A stretch of 64,000 bases of DNA, taken from contig NZ_SSDF01000091.1 in assembly GCF_004794515.1 (NCBI RefSeq), positions 186,001 through 250,000 of the forward strand. The letters run 5' to 3'. Within the stretch, counting starts at the first letter, position 1. Each line of letters opens with the position of its first letter. The stretch is from Microbacterium sp. A20 (GTDB taxonomy: Bacteria; Actinomycetota; Actinomycetes; Actinomycetales; Microbacteriaceae). The notes under the pieces were generated by a model, which saw nothing but the letters and a program-made list of their open reading frames with translations, did no database searches and was not told the origin of the DNA. The position numbers and the translations under genes are program-made. Positions 37,048 to 47,573 of the stretch are shown one piece after another.

Positions 37048-37545
37048 GTGCTTCGTCGTTCGGTCTTCTCGTCGCCGCGCGCGGGCGGTGCCCTCGCGGC
37101 TTCGATCGCCGCGCTCCTGCTGCTCTCCGCCTGCGCGCCGACTCCCGGCCCCTCTGCCTCTCCTACGGCTGTTGCGTCGCCGACGCCCGAGACGACGACT
37201 CCTGCGGAACCGACGCTCGTGCCCGACGGCACTGCGGAGGAGAACCTCCCGGTCTTCACCGCGGTCGCGGAGCGCGTCTGGGCAACTGATCAGCGCGGGG
37301 CCGGGCGTGCGTACATCGACGCTCTGGTCACAGCGGGATTCGATCGGAAAGCCATGCAGGTGACACAAGACCAGTCGACAGTGGGCAACCCGGCTGAGAG
37401 CCTGCAGTTCTCCGTGCGATGGGGCGACGACGAGTGCCTCGTCGGTCAAGTGGGCCCGTCCACCGGACGTGTCGTCACGGTCGTGATGCCGCAACTCGCC
37501 GAGGGGCGCTGCCTGGTCGGCACCACACGTCCGATCGACTGGTGA
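37048..37545 (+). CDS. Lipoprotein of unknown function
   Basis: 165 residues. A lipoprotein signal peptide is clear: basic N-terminus, hydrophobic core (AASIAALLLLSAC) and lipobox LSAC. A Pro/Ser/Thr-rich linker follows, then a compact domain of about 110 residues (FTAVAERVWATDQRGAGRAY to GRCLVGTTRPIDW) with two further Cys (DECLVGQVG and GRCLVG) that may form a disulfide. The domain resembles small secreted DUF6993-type actinobacterial proteins, but I am not certain. It should be anchored on the outer face of the membrane. Confidence 0.82.
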   Translation: MLRRSVFSSPRAGGALAASIAALLLLSACAPTPGPSASPTAVASPTPETTTPAEPTLVPDGTAEENLPVFTAVAERVWATDQRGAGRAYIDALVTAGFDRKAMQVTQDQSTVGNPAESLQFSVRWGDDECLVGQVGPSTGRVVTVVMPQLAEGRCLVGTTRPIDW

Positions 37546-37561
37546 CGCACCTAAGGGCCGG

Positions 37562-37567
37562 TAGGCT
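37562..37567 (+). promoter_or_regulatory. -10 box (TAGGCT) of ettA
   Basis: TAGGCT 41 bases before the ettA start, giving a leader of about 35 bases that includes AAGGAG. This gene is therefore leadered, unlike many neighbours. Confidence 0.5.
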
Positions 37568-37608
37568 GGAGTGTCGATCTTCGGCGACAACAGAAGGAGC
37601 GGTTTTCG

Positions 37609-39288
<1,680 letters not shown>

Positions 39289-39295
39289 GGCCGCG

Positions 39296-39781
39296 ATGTC
39301 CGCTTCGCCGGGGCCGCGTCTGCACATCCCGATCCACCTCCGCTGGGGTGACCTGGATGCGTTCAATCACGTCAACAACACGTCGATGCTGAAACTGCTC
39401 GAGGAGGCTCGAGTCAGAGCCTTCTGGCGTGCCGGCCCCGGCGAGGAGGCGCCGTCGACGGCGGTGCTCGACTCCGGTATCGACGAGGGCATCCTGACCC
39501 TCATCGCGCGCCAGGAGATCGAGTACCTCGCACCCGTGCCCTATCAGCGACGTCCTCTCGAGGTGCAGATGTGGTTCGGCAAGCTCGGCGGCTCGAGCGT
39601 CGAAGTCTGCTACGAGGTGCACAACGATCCGGCTGCCGAGCCGCGACAGATCTACGCTCGGTCCACCGCGATCATCGTGTTGGTCGATGCTCAGACCGGG
39701 CGTCCCACCCGGCTCACGCAGGAGATGCGCGATGCGTGGGAGCCGTACGTGGGTGACTCGATCGAGTACAGCCACCGCTGA
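39296..39781 (+). CDS. Hotdog-fold acyl-CoA thioesterase (YbgC/FadM-like)
   Basis: 161 residues forming one hotdog domain. The FadM/YbgC active-site block LRWGDLDAFNHVNNTSMLKL contains the catalytic Asp, followed by the hydrophobic helix LLEEARVRAFW. It probably hydrolyses acyl-CoA; chain length is unknown. It starts seven bases after ettA with no clear ribosome binding site, so translation may be coupled. It converges with the TesB-type gene, making two thioesterases of different families side by side. Confidence 0.88.
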   Translation: MSASPGPRLHIPIHLRWGDLDAFNHVNNTSMLKLLEEARVRAFWRAGPGEEAPSTAVLDSGIDEGILTLIARQEIEYLAPVPYQRRPLEVQMWFGKLGGSSVEVCYEVHNDPAAEPRQIYARSTAIIVLVDAQTGRPTRLTQEMRDAWEPYVGDSIEYSHR

Positions 39782-39820
39782 TCTGGCGTTTACAGCCGAC
39801 GACGCGATGAACGTCCGTCC

Positions 39821-40711
39821 TTAGCGCGCCTCTTCGGGGACGCGGATCATGATCTCCTGGGCGACACTCGCGACCAGCGCGCCGTCGCGCGTGTAGATGC
39901 GCCCGGTGGCAAGGCCTCGACCTCCGCGCGCATTCGGCGACTCCTGGACGTAGAGCAGCCACTCATCCACGCGCGCGGGTCGATGCCACCACATCGCATG
40001 GTCGAGGCTCGCGACCTTCAAGCCGGGGAGCGCCCAGTAGACGCCGTGCGCCCGGAGGATCGACTCCTGGATCGTCATGTCGCTCAGGTAGGCGAGAGCC
40101 GCCCTGTGCAGGCGCTGGTCGTCGGGGAGCGGCGCACGCAGTCGCATCCACACAGCCTGGCGCGGTACGTGCGCATCGTCGCTGGGCAGATACATCGGAG
40201 AGTCGACGTGTCGCACATCGGCAGCCCGTTCGCTGAGCATCCGCGTCGTGCCTTCTGGCAGGCCGTGCACACGCTCCTCATCCGGGGTGAGGTCGTCCGG
40301 ATCGGGAATTCCCGCCGGCATCGGCTGGGCATGCTCCACGCCGGGATCGGCATCCTGGAACGAGGCGATCATCGAGAAGATCGGCACACCGTTCTGGTAG
40401 GCCTGTGTCCGCCGCGTCGAGAACGATCGGCCGTCGTGGATCCGATCGACGGCGATCGTGATTCCCTGGCTCGCGTCTCCTGGGCGCAGGAAGTACCCGT
40501 GCATCGAGTGCACCGCGCGGTCCTCCGGGAGCGTCCGTTCCGCCGCGAGCAGAGCCTGGGCGAGCACCTGGCCGCCGTAGATGCGGCCACTCGGCATCGG
40601 GTGCGAGGAACCGGTGAAGATGTCCTCCGTCGTGCGGGCCTGAGTCGCGTCGAGATCGAGGACCTCGAGAAGTCGCTCGACGGTCTGGATGGCGTGCTGC
40701 TCCGCGCTCAT
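39821..40711 (-). CDS. tesB: Acyl-CoA thioesterase II (TesB)
   Basis: Double-hotdog thioesterase of 296 residues that hydrolyses medium- and long-chain acyl-CoA. Conserved stretches are FTGSSHPMPSGRIYGGQVLAQ near the N-terminus, SMHGYFLRPGDASQGI, and the second hotdog with LAYLSDMTIQESILRAHG (catalytic Asp region) and SLDHAMWWHRP. ATG 40711 has GAGAGG upstream; an in-frame ATG eight codons earlier is the alternative. Its promoter appears to share the same bases as that of the divergent neighbour. Confidence 0.93.
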   Translation of the reverse strand: MSAEQHAIQTVERLLEVLDLDATQARTTEDIFTGSSHPMPSGRIYGGQVLAQALLAAERTLPEDRAVHSMHGYFLRPGDASQGITIAVDRIHDGRSFSTRRTQAYQNGVPIFSMIASFQDADPGVEHAQPMPAGIPDPDDLTPDEERVHGLPEGTTRMLSERAADVRHVDSPMYLPSDDAHVPRQAVWMRLRAPLPDDQRLHRAALAYLSDMTIQESILRAHGVYWALPGLKVASLDHAMWWHRPARVDEWLLYVQESPNARGGRGLATGRIYTRDGALVASVAQEIMIRVPEEAR

Positions 40712-40748
40712 GTGTTCCTCTCCGCGACCCCGCATGCCGCACCGTTGG

Positions 40749-40755
40749 TAGTTTA
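40749..40755. promoter_or_regulatory. Overlapping bidirectional -10 boxes
   Basis: TAGTTTA reads TAGTTT on the plus strand, seven bases before GTG 40762, and TAAACT on the minus strand, toward tesB. One seven-base element could therefore serve both divergent genes. Confidence 0.5.
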
Positions 40756-40761
40756 GAACGC

Positions 40762-41427
40762 GTGCCGCATCACCTCCTCCTCGCCGACCCCGAGACCGCG
40801 AAGGACGTTCTGACCTTCGTCGGTCGAGCGACCAGGATCACGGACGACGGTGTGCGACTACAGGCGGCGAACGGCGTGCTCGCGCTGACCACCGCCGTGC
40901 TCGCGCCGCAGACGCTGTTCGATCAGACGCCGACCATCCTCGCGATGCGCATCGTGCATGCCGACCCCGAACTCGAATGCGATGTCGTCGTCGATCAGCT
41001 TTCGAAGACGGACGAGGCCCACCGCCTGACTCTCCCCGAAACGGGTCTCGCCCCGGCATGGGCAGGTGTCGCGCCGCCTCGGAGCGCCTGGGCGCCCGAG
41101 ACGACCCTGGTCGCATCCGTGATCGCGCAGCGCGCGCAATGGGGTATCTCGGCCGTCGCGCGAGGCGCGGGACCCGGCTCGGGTGAGGAAGCGGTCCGTG
41201 CACTCCGCGCCGCGATCTGGGGTGAGCCGGATGAAGAACTCGGAGGGCTGCCCCGCGGCGTGGCGTTCGCCGCGGATGCGATGGGCTTCATCTCGGGCGA
41301 GGAGCAGGTCCGCGTTGCGCGATCCGGCAGGTGGACGCGTCTGACGTTCCGCCGCGGTCACGTGCTGGTGCGCGGTCCCGTGGCCACGGGACTGACGAGC
41401 GTGCGTACGACCGGCTCTGCCCTCTAG
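40762..41427 (+). CDS. Conserved-looking protein of unknown function
   Basis: 221 residues with no signal peptide, membrane segment or recognised catalytic motif. Repeated beta-strand patterns (GVRLQAANGVLALTTAVLAP, TILAMRIVHADPELE) and a C-terminal RWTRLTFRRGHVLVRGPVATGL suggest an alpha/beta fold. It is annotated as hypothetical in similar genomes as far as I know. The GTG start lies seven bases after TAGTTT. It is divergent from tesB and converges with a flavin dehydrogenase. Confidence 0.75.
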   Translation: MPHHLLLADPETAKDVLTFVGRATRITDDGVRLQAANGVLALTTAVLAPQTLFDQTPTILAMRIVHADPELECDVVVDQLSKTDEAHRLTLPETGLAPAWAGVAPPRSAWAPETTLVASVIAQRAQWGISAVARGAGPGSGEEAVRALRAAIWGEPDEELGGLPRGVAFAADAMGFISGEEQVRVARSGRWTRLTFRRGHVLVRGPVATGLTSVRTTGSAL

Positions 41428-41496
41428 CCTGGGGGAGAACCCGCCGCATGGGCGCCGCGCGGTTCCCGTCGCGCTGACACCTCGTCTTCTCGAGCG

Positions 41497-43161
41497 TCAG
41501 CCTGCGGCTGCGGCAGCGCGACCGGCGGTTCTGCCGGAGAACAGGCATCCTCCGAGGAAGGTGCCCTCGAGCGCGCGATAGCCGTGAACACCGCCGCCGC
41601 CGAAACCACTCGCCTCGCCCGCGGCGTAGAGCCCGGGGATCGGATCGCCGGTCGCATCGAGGGCGCGGCCCTCGAGGTCGGTGTTGATGCCGCCGAGCGA
41701 CTTGCGTGTGAGGACGTGGAGTTTGACCGCCACCAGTGGTCCTGCGCTCGGGTCCTGCAGACGATGCGGCGCTGCCGTGCGGATCAGCTTGTCACCCCGA
41801 TAGCTGCGCATCGAACGAAGCATGCCGATCTGTGCATCCTTCGTGAAGTCATTGTCCATCTCACGGTCCCTGGCAACCACCTCGCGGCGGACGGTCTCGA
41901 TGTCGAGGAACTCGCCCCCGGGGTGGCGCTGCATCTGCTCGAGCAGCGACTCGAGGTCGTTCTCGACGATGAAGTCCTCGCCCTCATCGAGAAACGACTG
42001 CACGGGTCCGGTCGGACCCTTGGCGAGCCTCGACTTCAGCAGCAGCTGGACGTCTTTGCCGGTGAGGTCAGGGTTCTGCTCGCTGCCCGAGAGCGCGAAC
42101 TCCTTCTCGACGATCTGCCGCGAGGTGACGAACCAGGAGTGATCGTGGCCGGTCGTCCGGAGGTGGGCGAGCGTCCCCAACGTGTCGAAACCCGGGAACA
42201 GCGGAACCGGGAGGCGCTTGCCCGTGGCGTCCAGCCAGAGCGACGACGGCCCGGGGAGGATGCGGATGCCGTGAGACGGCCAGACCGGATCCCAGTTCGT
42301 GATGCCTTCGACGTAGTGCCACATCCGGTCTCCGTTGATGAATCGCGCGCCGGCGGCCGCACTGACGCTGTACATCGATCCGTCGACATAGGCCGGCACC
42401 CCCGTGAGCATGTGCTCGGGGGGAGTGCCGAGGCGTTCCGGCCACGCTGCACGTACGAGGTTGTGGTTCCCGCCGATGCCGCCCGAGGAGACGATGGTCG
42501 CCCCGGCCGCGATCTCGAAGTCGCCGACGATCTCGCGCGAGGAGACGGCACCACGCTGCGCGCCCGACGAGGCGAGGACGTTTCCACGCGCTCCAGTGAC
42601 CGCGCCATCGGTCACCGTGAGCTCGGAGACCCGGTGTCGCGGGAGGACCGTCAGGCGTCCTTCCCGCTCGCCCTGCTCGACGGCGGCGGCGAAGGGAGCG
42701 ACGATGCCCGGCCCCGTGCCCCACGTGATGTGGAATCGCGGGACCGAGTTGCCCGGTCCGATGGCGCCGTAGCCACCGCGTTCCGCCCAGCCGACGACCG
42801 GGAAGAAGCCGACGCCGCGCTCGCGCAGCCAGGAGCGCTTCTCGCCGGCGGCGAACTGCAGATAGGCCTCGGCCCAGCGCTTCGGCCATTCGTCTTCCGG
42901 CCGGTCGAAACCGGCGTTGCCGAACCAGTCCTGCGTCGCGAGCTCGAGGGAGTCCTTGATGCCGAGCCGGCGCTGCTCGGGGGAGTCCACGAAGAAGAGC
43001 CCGCCGAACGACCACCAGGCCTGACCGCCGAGGTTCGTCCGCGGCTCCTGGTCGACCAGGATGACGCGTCGGCCGGCGTCGAGAGCCTCGGCAGCGGCCA
43101 CCAGCCCTGCCAGCCCCCATCCGATCACCAGGACATCCGTGGACAGGGGCTTCGTCGTCAT
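41497..43161 (-). CDS. FAD-binding dehydrogenase (KstD/fumarate reductase-like)
   Basis: 554 residues of the FAD_binding_2 superfamily. The N-terminal Rossmann fold [19 protein letters not shown] binds FAD, and [21 protein letters not shown] follows. The C-terminal FAD-contact region contains [21 protein letters not shown]. Relatives include 3-ketosteroid delta-1-dehydrogenases and fumarate reductase flavoproteins; the substrate is not evident. ATG 43161 overlaps the stop of the truncated haemoglobin gene (ATGA), and earlier in-frame codons fall inside that gene. It is last in mscS-glbO-FAD dehydrogenase, all tightly overlapped. Confidence 0.9.
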   Translation of the reverse strand: MTTKPLSTDVLVIGWGLAGLVAAAEALDAGRRVILVDQEPRTNLGGQAWWSFGGLFFVDSPEQRRLGIKDSLELATQDWFGNAGFDRPEDEWPKRWAEAYLQFAAGEKRSWLRERGVGFFPVVGWAERGGYGAIGPGNSVPRFHITWGTGPGIVAPFAAAVEQGEREGRLTVLPRHRVSELTVTDGAVTGARGNVLASSGAQRGAVSSREIVGDFEIAAGATIVSSGGIGGNHNLVRAAWPERLGTPPEHMLTGVPAYVDGSMYSVSAAAGARFINGDRMWHYVEGITNWDPVWPSHGIRILPGPSSLWLDATGKRLPVPLFPGFDTLGTLAHLRTTGHDHSWFVTSRQIVEKEFALSGSEQNPDLTGKDVQLLLKSRLAKGPTGPVQSFLDEGEDFIVENDLESLLEQMQRHPGGEFLDIETVRREVVARDREMDNDFTKDAQIGMLRSMRSYRGDKLIRTAAPHRLQDPSAGPLVAVKLHVLTRKSLGGINTDLEGRALDATGDPIPGLYAAGEASGFGGGGVHGYRALEGTFLGGCLFSGRTAGRAAAAAG

Positions 43162-43607
43162 GAGTTCTCCGTTGATTCCTGACGTGATCGGGTATCGAGC
43201 GTGGGGCGACCGCCGGGAGCGGCACCGATCCCCGAAGGCTCGAATGTGTTCACCATGGCATATGCGGCCCGCTCGAGATAGTCCCAGAGCGTCGCTTCGT
43301 GCAGAGGAGACAACTGCGCCTCGTCCACGGCGGTCCGCATGTGACGAAGCCAACGATCGCGCGCGTCCGCATCGATGTGGAAGGGCATGTGCCGCATACG
43401 GAGCCGGGGGTGCCCGCGGGTGTCGCCATACGTCGTCGGGCCGCCCCAGTACTGCTCGAGGAACATCCGGAGCCGGTCCTCGGCGGGCCCGAGGTCCTCT
43501 TCGGGGTACATCGGCTTCATCACGGGATCGAGGGCGACCTCGCGGTAGAAGACCGACACGATCTTCGCGAACGTGTCGTGTCCGCCGATCTCGTCGTAGA
43601 ACGTCAC
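43158..43607 (-). CDS. glbO: Group II truncated haemoglobin (trHbO type)
   Basis: 149-residue 2-on-2 globin that binds haem and O2 or NO. The sequence starts [20 protein letters not shown], has the Pro-rich CD region and [12 protein letters not shown] with the distal Trp area, and the proximal His in [21 protein letters not shown] overlaps the mscS stop (GTGA), and its own stop overlaps the flavin dehydrogenase start, a hint that the dehydrogenase might serve as an electron partner. That link is inference. Confidence 0.92.
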   Translation of the reverse strand: MTFYDEIGGHDTFAKIVSVFYREVALDPVMKPMYPEEDLGPAEDRLRMFLEQYWGGPTTYGDTRGHPRLRMRHMPFHIDADARDRWLRHMRTAVDEAQLSPLHEATLWDYLERAAYAMVNTFEPSGIGAAPGGRPTLDTRSRQESTENS

Positions 43608-44677
43608 TTCTGGGGACTCCCGTCGTCGTTCGGCTTCTTGCGCCGCCAGATCCCGCGATCAGGGATCACCGGCACGCCGGTCACCGCATTCGGTCGTGTC
43701 CGGGGAGGATTCGCGCCACGAACCCGACGGGCGCCGTCGAGCCCCGTCGGCACGACATCGACCATGCGCGGCACGCTGATCTCCTTCTCGAGGAGCGCGG
43801 CGCGCAGACGGCGACGCAGCTCCTGCGCCACGTCGTCCTTCGCGTTGGCGCGTGCCTTGATCACGATGCGGACGACGAGAGCATCTCCGTCGATCGACTC
43901 CAGGCCCCAGAGTTCGGGCTTCTCGATGATGCGCGTGCGCCACTTGGGATCCTTCGCCAGCCCCTGTGCGGTCTCGAGCATGATGTGCTCGACCTGCTCC
44001 AGGTCGGAGTCGGCCGGGACCCCGAGGTCGATGATCGATCGCGCCCATCCCTGAGACATGTTGCCGATGCGGGTGACCTCGCCGTTGCGCACATACCAGA
44101 GGGTGCCGTTGACGTCACGGACCTGGGTGATGCGCACGCTGACGTATTCGACGACGCCGCTCGCGAGCCCGAGGTCGACGACGTCGCCGATGCCGATCTG
44201 GTCCTCGGCCACGAGGAACATGCCGTTGAGCACGTCCTTGACGATGTTCTGGGCGCCGAAACCGAGACCGGCGCCGACCGCGGCGGTGAGGAGAGTCAAA
44301 GACCCGAGCAGGCTCTGGTCGAGAGCGTTCACGATGAGCACGATCGCGATGACGACGAGCATCACGTTGACGATGTTCTGCAGGATGGTGCCGAGCGTCC
44401 TGGTGCGCTGCACGAGTCGCATGTCTGCGAGGGGGGACCGCTCCAGCGCCTGGGTGTCGTCGACCGATGCCTTGCTCTTCGCGCTGTCGACGATGCGGTG
44501 CACGACTCGTCGGATGACGAGGCGGAGGATGAGCCCGATCACGATGCAGCTCGCGATGATGATCGCGACGGTGAGTGCCTTCATACCGGCCGCGCCCAGC
44601 CAGGTCAGCAGGTTCGTCACCCAGTCGGGAAGCTCAGCAGGGGTGGGGGGAGTGGTTGTCGTGAAGGGGAGCATCAT
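43604..44677 (-). CDS. Small-conductance mechanosensitive channel (MscS family)
   Basis: 357 residues. Three N-terminal membrane segments (about residues 25-45 [20 protein letters not shown], then [15 protein letters not shown] and the pore helix [20 protein letters not shown]) lead into the cytoplasmic vestibule domain with [13 protein letters not shown] and [16 protein letters not shown]. It should open under hypo-osmotic stress. The start ATGATG lies eight bases after a TAGGAT box. The 166 bases upstream, between it and pepN, hold a large hairpin. Confidence 0.93.
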   Translation of the reverse strand: MMLPFTTTTPPTPAELPDWVTNLLTWLGAAGMKALTVAIIIASCIVIGLILRLVIRRVVHRIVDSAKSKASVDDTQALERSPLADMRLVQRTRTLGTILQNIVNVMLVVIAIVLIVNALDQSLLGSLTLLTAAVGAGLGFGAQNIVKDVLNGMFLVAEDQIGIGDVVDLGLASGVVEYVSVRITQVRDVNGTLWYVRNGEVTRIGNMSQGWARSIIDLGVPADSDLEQVEHIMLETAQGLAKDPKWRTRIIEKPELWGLESIDGDALVVRIVIKARANAKDDVAQELRRRLRAALLEKEISVPRMVDVVPTGLDGARRVRGANPPRTRPNAVTGVPVIPDRGIWRRKKPNDDGSPQK

Positions 44678-44685
44678 CAGTCACG

Positions 44686-44691
44686 ATCCTA
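44686..44691 (-). promoter_or_regulatory. -10 box (TAGGAT) of the mscS-glbO-dehydrogenase operon
   Basis: TAGGAT on the minus strand, eight bases before ATG 44677, downstream of the long hairpin that ends pepN. Confidence 0.5.
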
Positions 44692-44733
44692 GCGAGCGGG
44701 TCTCTGTGCAGGCTGGACGGACGTGCCGTGCCA

Positions 44734-44808
44734 AAACGGAGACCATCCACACCCCCTCCGGCGTGTCCGAGCAGAACACACCGAAGGCGGGGTGGATGGT
44801 CTCCGTTT
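44734..44808 (-). terminator. 75-base hairpin after pepN
   Basis: Outer arms of 17 perfect pairs (AAACGGAGACCATCCAC with GTGGATGGTCTCCGTTT), then a one-base bulge, three G-C pairs and an inner 12-position stem around a nine-base loop. The two C-A mismatches seen on the plus strand become G-U pairs in minus-strand RNA, and a TTTT run follows on that side. This is the orientation of pepN, so it probably terminates or protects the pepN transcript. Confidence 0.8.
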
Positions 44809-44843
44809 CGAGAGGCGGCCGGTGGTGACGCCGGCGGCCGCGC

Positions 44844-47396
44844 TCAGTCCTCCGCGTCGCGTGCCTGTGCGGCGAGTGCGCGCTCGACGTCGGCCAGGTT
44901 CTCCAGGACCAGGCGTCGAAGAGCCGGTGCCGCCTCCTGGTTGGCAGCCAGCCACGCGCGCGTCGCATCGCGAAGCGCCGCGTCGGCGAGAGCGGTGGGG
45001 AACAGCCCGACGATCAGGTACTGGGCGATCTGGTAGGTGCGCGACTCCCAGACGGGAAGCAGCATGTCGAAGTAGGCGGGGACGAACTCGCCCAGCACAG
45101 CGGCACCGGCAGGGTGCGTGAAACCGAGCGCGGCGGAGCGGACGATCGTGTTGGGGGCATCGTCGCGCTCGATGAGCGAGGCCCACGCGGCCTTCTTGGA
45201 AGCCGAGTCCGGCAGCGAGGCCCGGGCCTGCGCCGCGAACTCCCCGCCCTTGGCGGTGTTGTCCGCAGCCAGGGCTGCATCGATGCTCGCCGCGTCGGTG
45301 GCGCCGATGGTGGCAAGACCGACGAGCAGCTGCCAATTCAGGTCGGCGTCGATCTCCAGGCCCGGAAGCGTGTCCTCCCCGGAGCGCAGACGGCCGACGA
45401 TGCCGGCGTGCTCCTGGGTCACCAGCGCATTCGCGAAGGCGGTCACGAACTGCAGCTGGCTGTCGCTGCCCGGCTCTGCCGCCTCCGCCAGGTTCCACAG
45501 CCCATCGGCGATCTTGAGACGCGCCGCCTCGCGCTCGGCCGGAGCGACGTAGAGCGTGGCGGCCGTCCGCAGCTGAGCGAGCGTGGTGCGCACGGTCGTC
45601 GACTCGGTCTCCCGGCCGATGTTCCCCAGCACGAGGTCGATGTAGGCGGACGCTGCCGTCTCCGCATCCCGGGTCTGATCCCACGCGGCGCCCCACACCA
45701 GGGAGCGGGCGAGCGGATCGTGGATGTCGGCGAGGTGGGCGATCGCGGTGGCGAGCGACTTCTCGTCGAGGCGGATCTTCGCGTAGGCGAGGTCCTCGTC
45801 GTTGAGCAGCACGAGGTCGGGGCGGGCGATGCCCTGCAGCTCCGGCACCTCGGTGCGGTCGCCGTCGACATCCACCTCGAGGTAGTGCGTGCGCGTGAGC
45901 GCACCGTCGGTCAGCGTGTAGAAGCCGATGCCCAGTCGGTGCGGTCGGATGGTCGGGTAGTCCGCGGGGGCCGTCTGGGTGATGGCGAAGCGCGAGATCG
46001 TGCCGTCATGGTCCTCGGCGATGACCGGCTCGAGCGTGTTGACGCCCGCCGTCTCCAGCCACTTCTTCGACCAGGTGCTCAGGTCACGACCGCTGGTCGC
46101 TTCCAGCTCCGAGAGCAGATCGCTCAGCTCGGTGTTGCCCCAGGAGTGCTTCTGGAAGTACTGGGACACTCCGGCGAAGAACGCTTCGATGCCCACCCAG
46201 GCGGCGAGCTGCTTCAGGACAGATCCGCCCTTGGCATAGGTGATGCCGTCGAAGTTGACCTGCACGTCTTCCAGGTCGTTGATCTCGGCGACGATCGGGT
46301 GCGTCGAGGGAAGCTGGTCCTGCCGGTAGGCCCAGGTCTTCTCCATGGCGTTGAAGGTCGTCCACGCCTCGGTCCACTCGGTGGCTTCGGCAGTGGCGAT
46401 GGTGGATGCCCACTCGGCGAACGATTCGTTCAGCCAGAGATCGTTCCACCACTTCATCGTGACGAGGTCGCCGAACCACATGTGCGCGAGCTCATGCAGG
46501 ATGGTGACGACGCGGCGCTCCTTGACGGCGTCGGTCACCTTGCTGCGGAAGACATAGGTCTCGGTGAAGGTGACGGCTCCCGCATTCTCCATCGCGCCGG
46601 CGTTGAACTCGGGGACGAAGAGCTGGTCGTACTTGGCGAACGGGTACGGGACGCCGAACTTCGACTCGTAGTAGGCGAAGCCCTCGCGGGTCTTGTCGAA
46701 GATGTAGTCGGCGTCGAGGTGCTGCCACAGGCTCTTGCGGCCGTACACCCCGAGGGGGATCACGCGGCCCGAGGCGCTGGTGAGTTCGGAGAACGTGGAC
46801 TCGTAGGGCCCGGCCACGAGCGCCGTGATGTACGAGGAGATGCGCGGGGTCGGCTCGAAGCCCCACGTCGCCGTCGTGTCGTCGTCGTGCACGATGGGCT
46901 CGGGCGTGGGGGAGTTGGAGATGACCTTCCACGCGGCCGGTGCCGTCACGGTGAACTGGAACGTCGCCTTGAGGTCGGGCTGCTCGAACACGGCGAACAC
47001 ACGACGCGAGTCCGGGACCTCGAACTGCGAGTAGAGGTAGACCTCCCCGTCGACCGGGTCGACGAATCGGTGCAGACCCTCGCCGGTGTTCGTGTAGAGG
47101 CAGTCGGCGTCGACGACCAGCACGTTCTCGGCCTGCAGCCCGCTGAGCGCGATGCGAGAGTCGGCGAAGACCTCGTTCGGGTCGAGCTGTTCGCCGTTGA
47201 GGGAGATCTCGCGCACGTCGCGGGCGATCAGGTCGATGAAGGTGAAGCTCTCCGGAGTCGCGGTGAAGCGCACCACGCTCCGGGAGCCGAAGACCTCGGC
47301 ACCCTTGGTCAGATCGAGGGCGACTTCATAGGACTGAGTGTCGATGACGTCGCGGCGCTCCTGCGCTTCGATGCGGGTGAGGTTCTCTCCAGGCAC
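44844..47396 (-). CDS. pepN: Aminopeptidase N (M1 family)
   Basis: Cytoplasmic zinc aminopeptidase of 850 residues that removes N-terminal residues from peptides. The exopeptidase motif is present as GAMENAGAVTF, the zinc site as HELAHMWFGDLVTMKWWNDL with the third ligand Glu in WLNESFAEWAS, and the C-terminal ERAP1-like helical domain starts near ARPDLVLLNDEDLAYAKIRL. The length matches actinobacterial PepN. GTG 47396 has GGGAG upstream. It is divergent from the ferrochelatase gene and followed by a long hairpin. Confidence 0.96.
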   Translation of the reverse strand: MPGENLTRIEAQERRDVIDTQSYEVALDLTKGAEVFGSRSVVRFTATPESFTFIDLIARDVREISLNGEQLDPNEVFADSRIALSGLQAENVLVVDADCLYTNTGEGLHRFVDPVDGEVYLYSQFEVPDSRRVFAVFEQPDLKATFQFTVTAPAAWKVISNSPTPEPIVHDDDTTATWGFEPTPRISSYITALVAGPYESTFSELTSASGRVIPLGVYGRKSLWQHLDADYIFDKTREGFAYYESKFGVPYPFAKYDQLFVPEFNAGAMENAGAVTFTETYVFRSKVTDAVKERRVVTILHELAHMWFGDLVTMKWWNDLWLNESFAEWASTIATAEATEWTEAWTTFNAMEKTWAYRQDQLPSTHPIVAEINDLEDVQVNFDGITYAKGGSVLKQLAAWVGIEAFFAGVSQYFQKHSWGNTELSDLLSELEATSGRDLSTWSKKWLETAGVNTLEPVIAEDHDGTISRFAITQTAPADYPTIRPHRLGIGFYTLTDGALTRTHYLEVDVDGDRTEVPELQGIARPDLVLLNDEDLAYAKIRLDEKSLATAIAHLADIHDPLARSLVWGAAWDQTRDAETAASAYIDLVLGNIGRETESTTVRTTLAQLRTAATLYVAPAEREAARLKIADGLWNLAEAAEPGSDSQLQFVTAFANALVTQEHAGIVGRLRSGEDTLPGLEIDADLNWQLLVGLATIGATDAASIDAALAADNTAKGGEFAAQARASLPDSASKKAAWASLIERDDAPNTIVRSAALGFTHPAGAAVLGEFVPAYFDMLLPVWESRTYQIAQYLIVGLFPTALADAALRDATRAWLAANQEAAPALRRLVLENLADVERALAAQARDAED

Positions 47397-47573
47397 AGCT
47401 TTACTCCCAGGGGTGAGGGGATGTCACCGGGGTCGGCGCAGTTGGCGCCGACGGCAACCCTGACAGCCTACGCCAGTGCGGTGGGTGTCTCCTCGCATCG
47501 AAGGGGGAGGACGGAGGGATAGAAACGGAGCGGTGGGGACCTCGATGCTCCGTCGAAGTGAAAGGATGGAGGG

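Noticed and set aside
41473..41501. GCTGAC/GTCAGC inverted repeat between convergent genes
   Set aside because: Six-base arms with a long loop, partly in coding sequence; too weak to call a terminator.
45114..47522. 800-codon open frame opposite pepN
   Set aside because: Complete overlap with an intact M1 aminopeptidase on the other strand; no ribosome binding site or protein motif.
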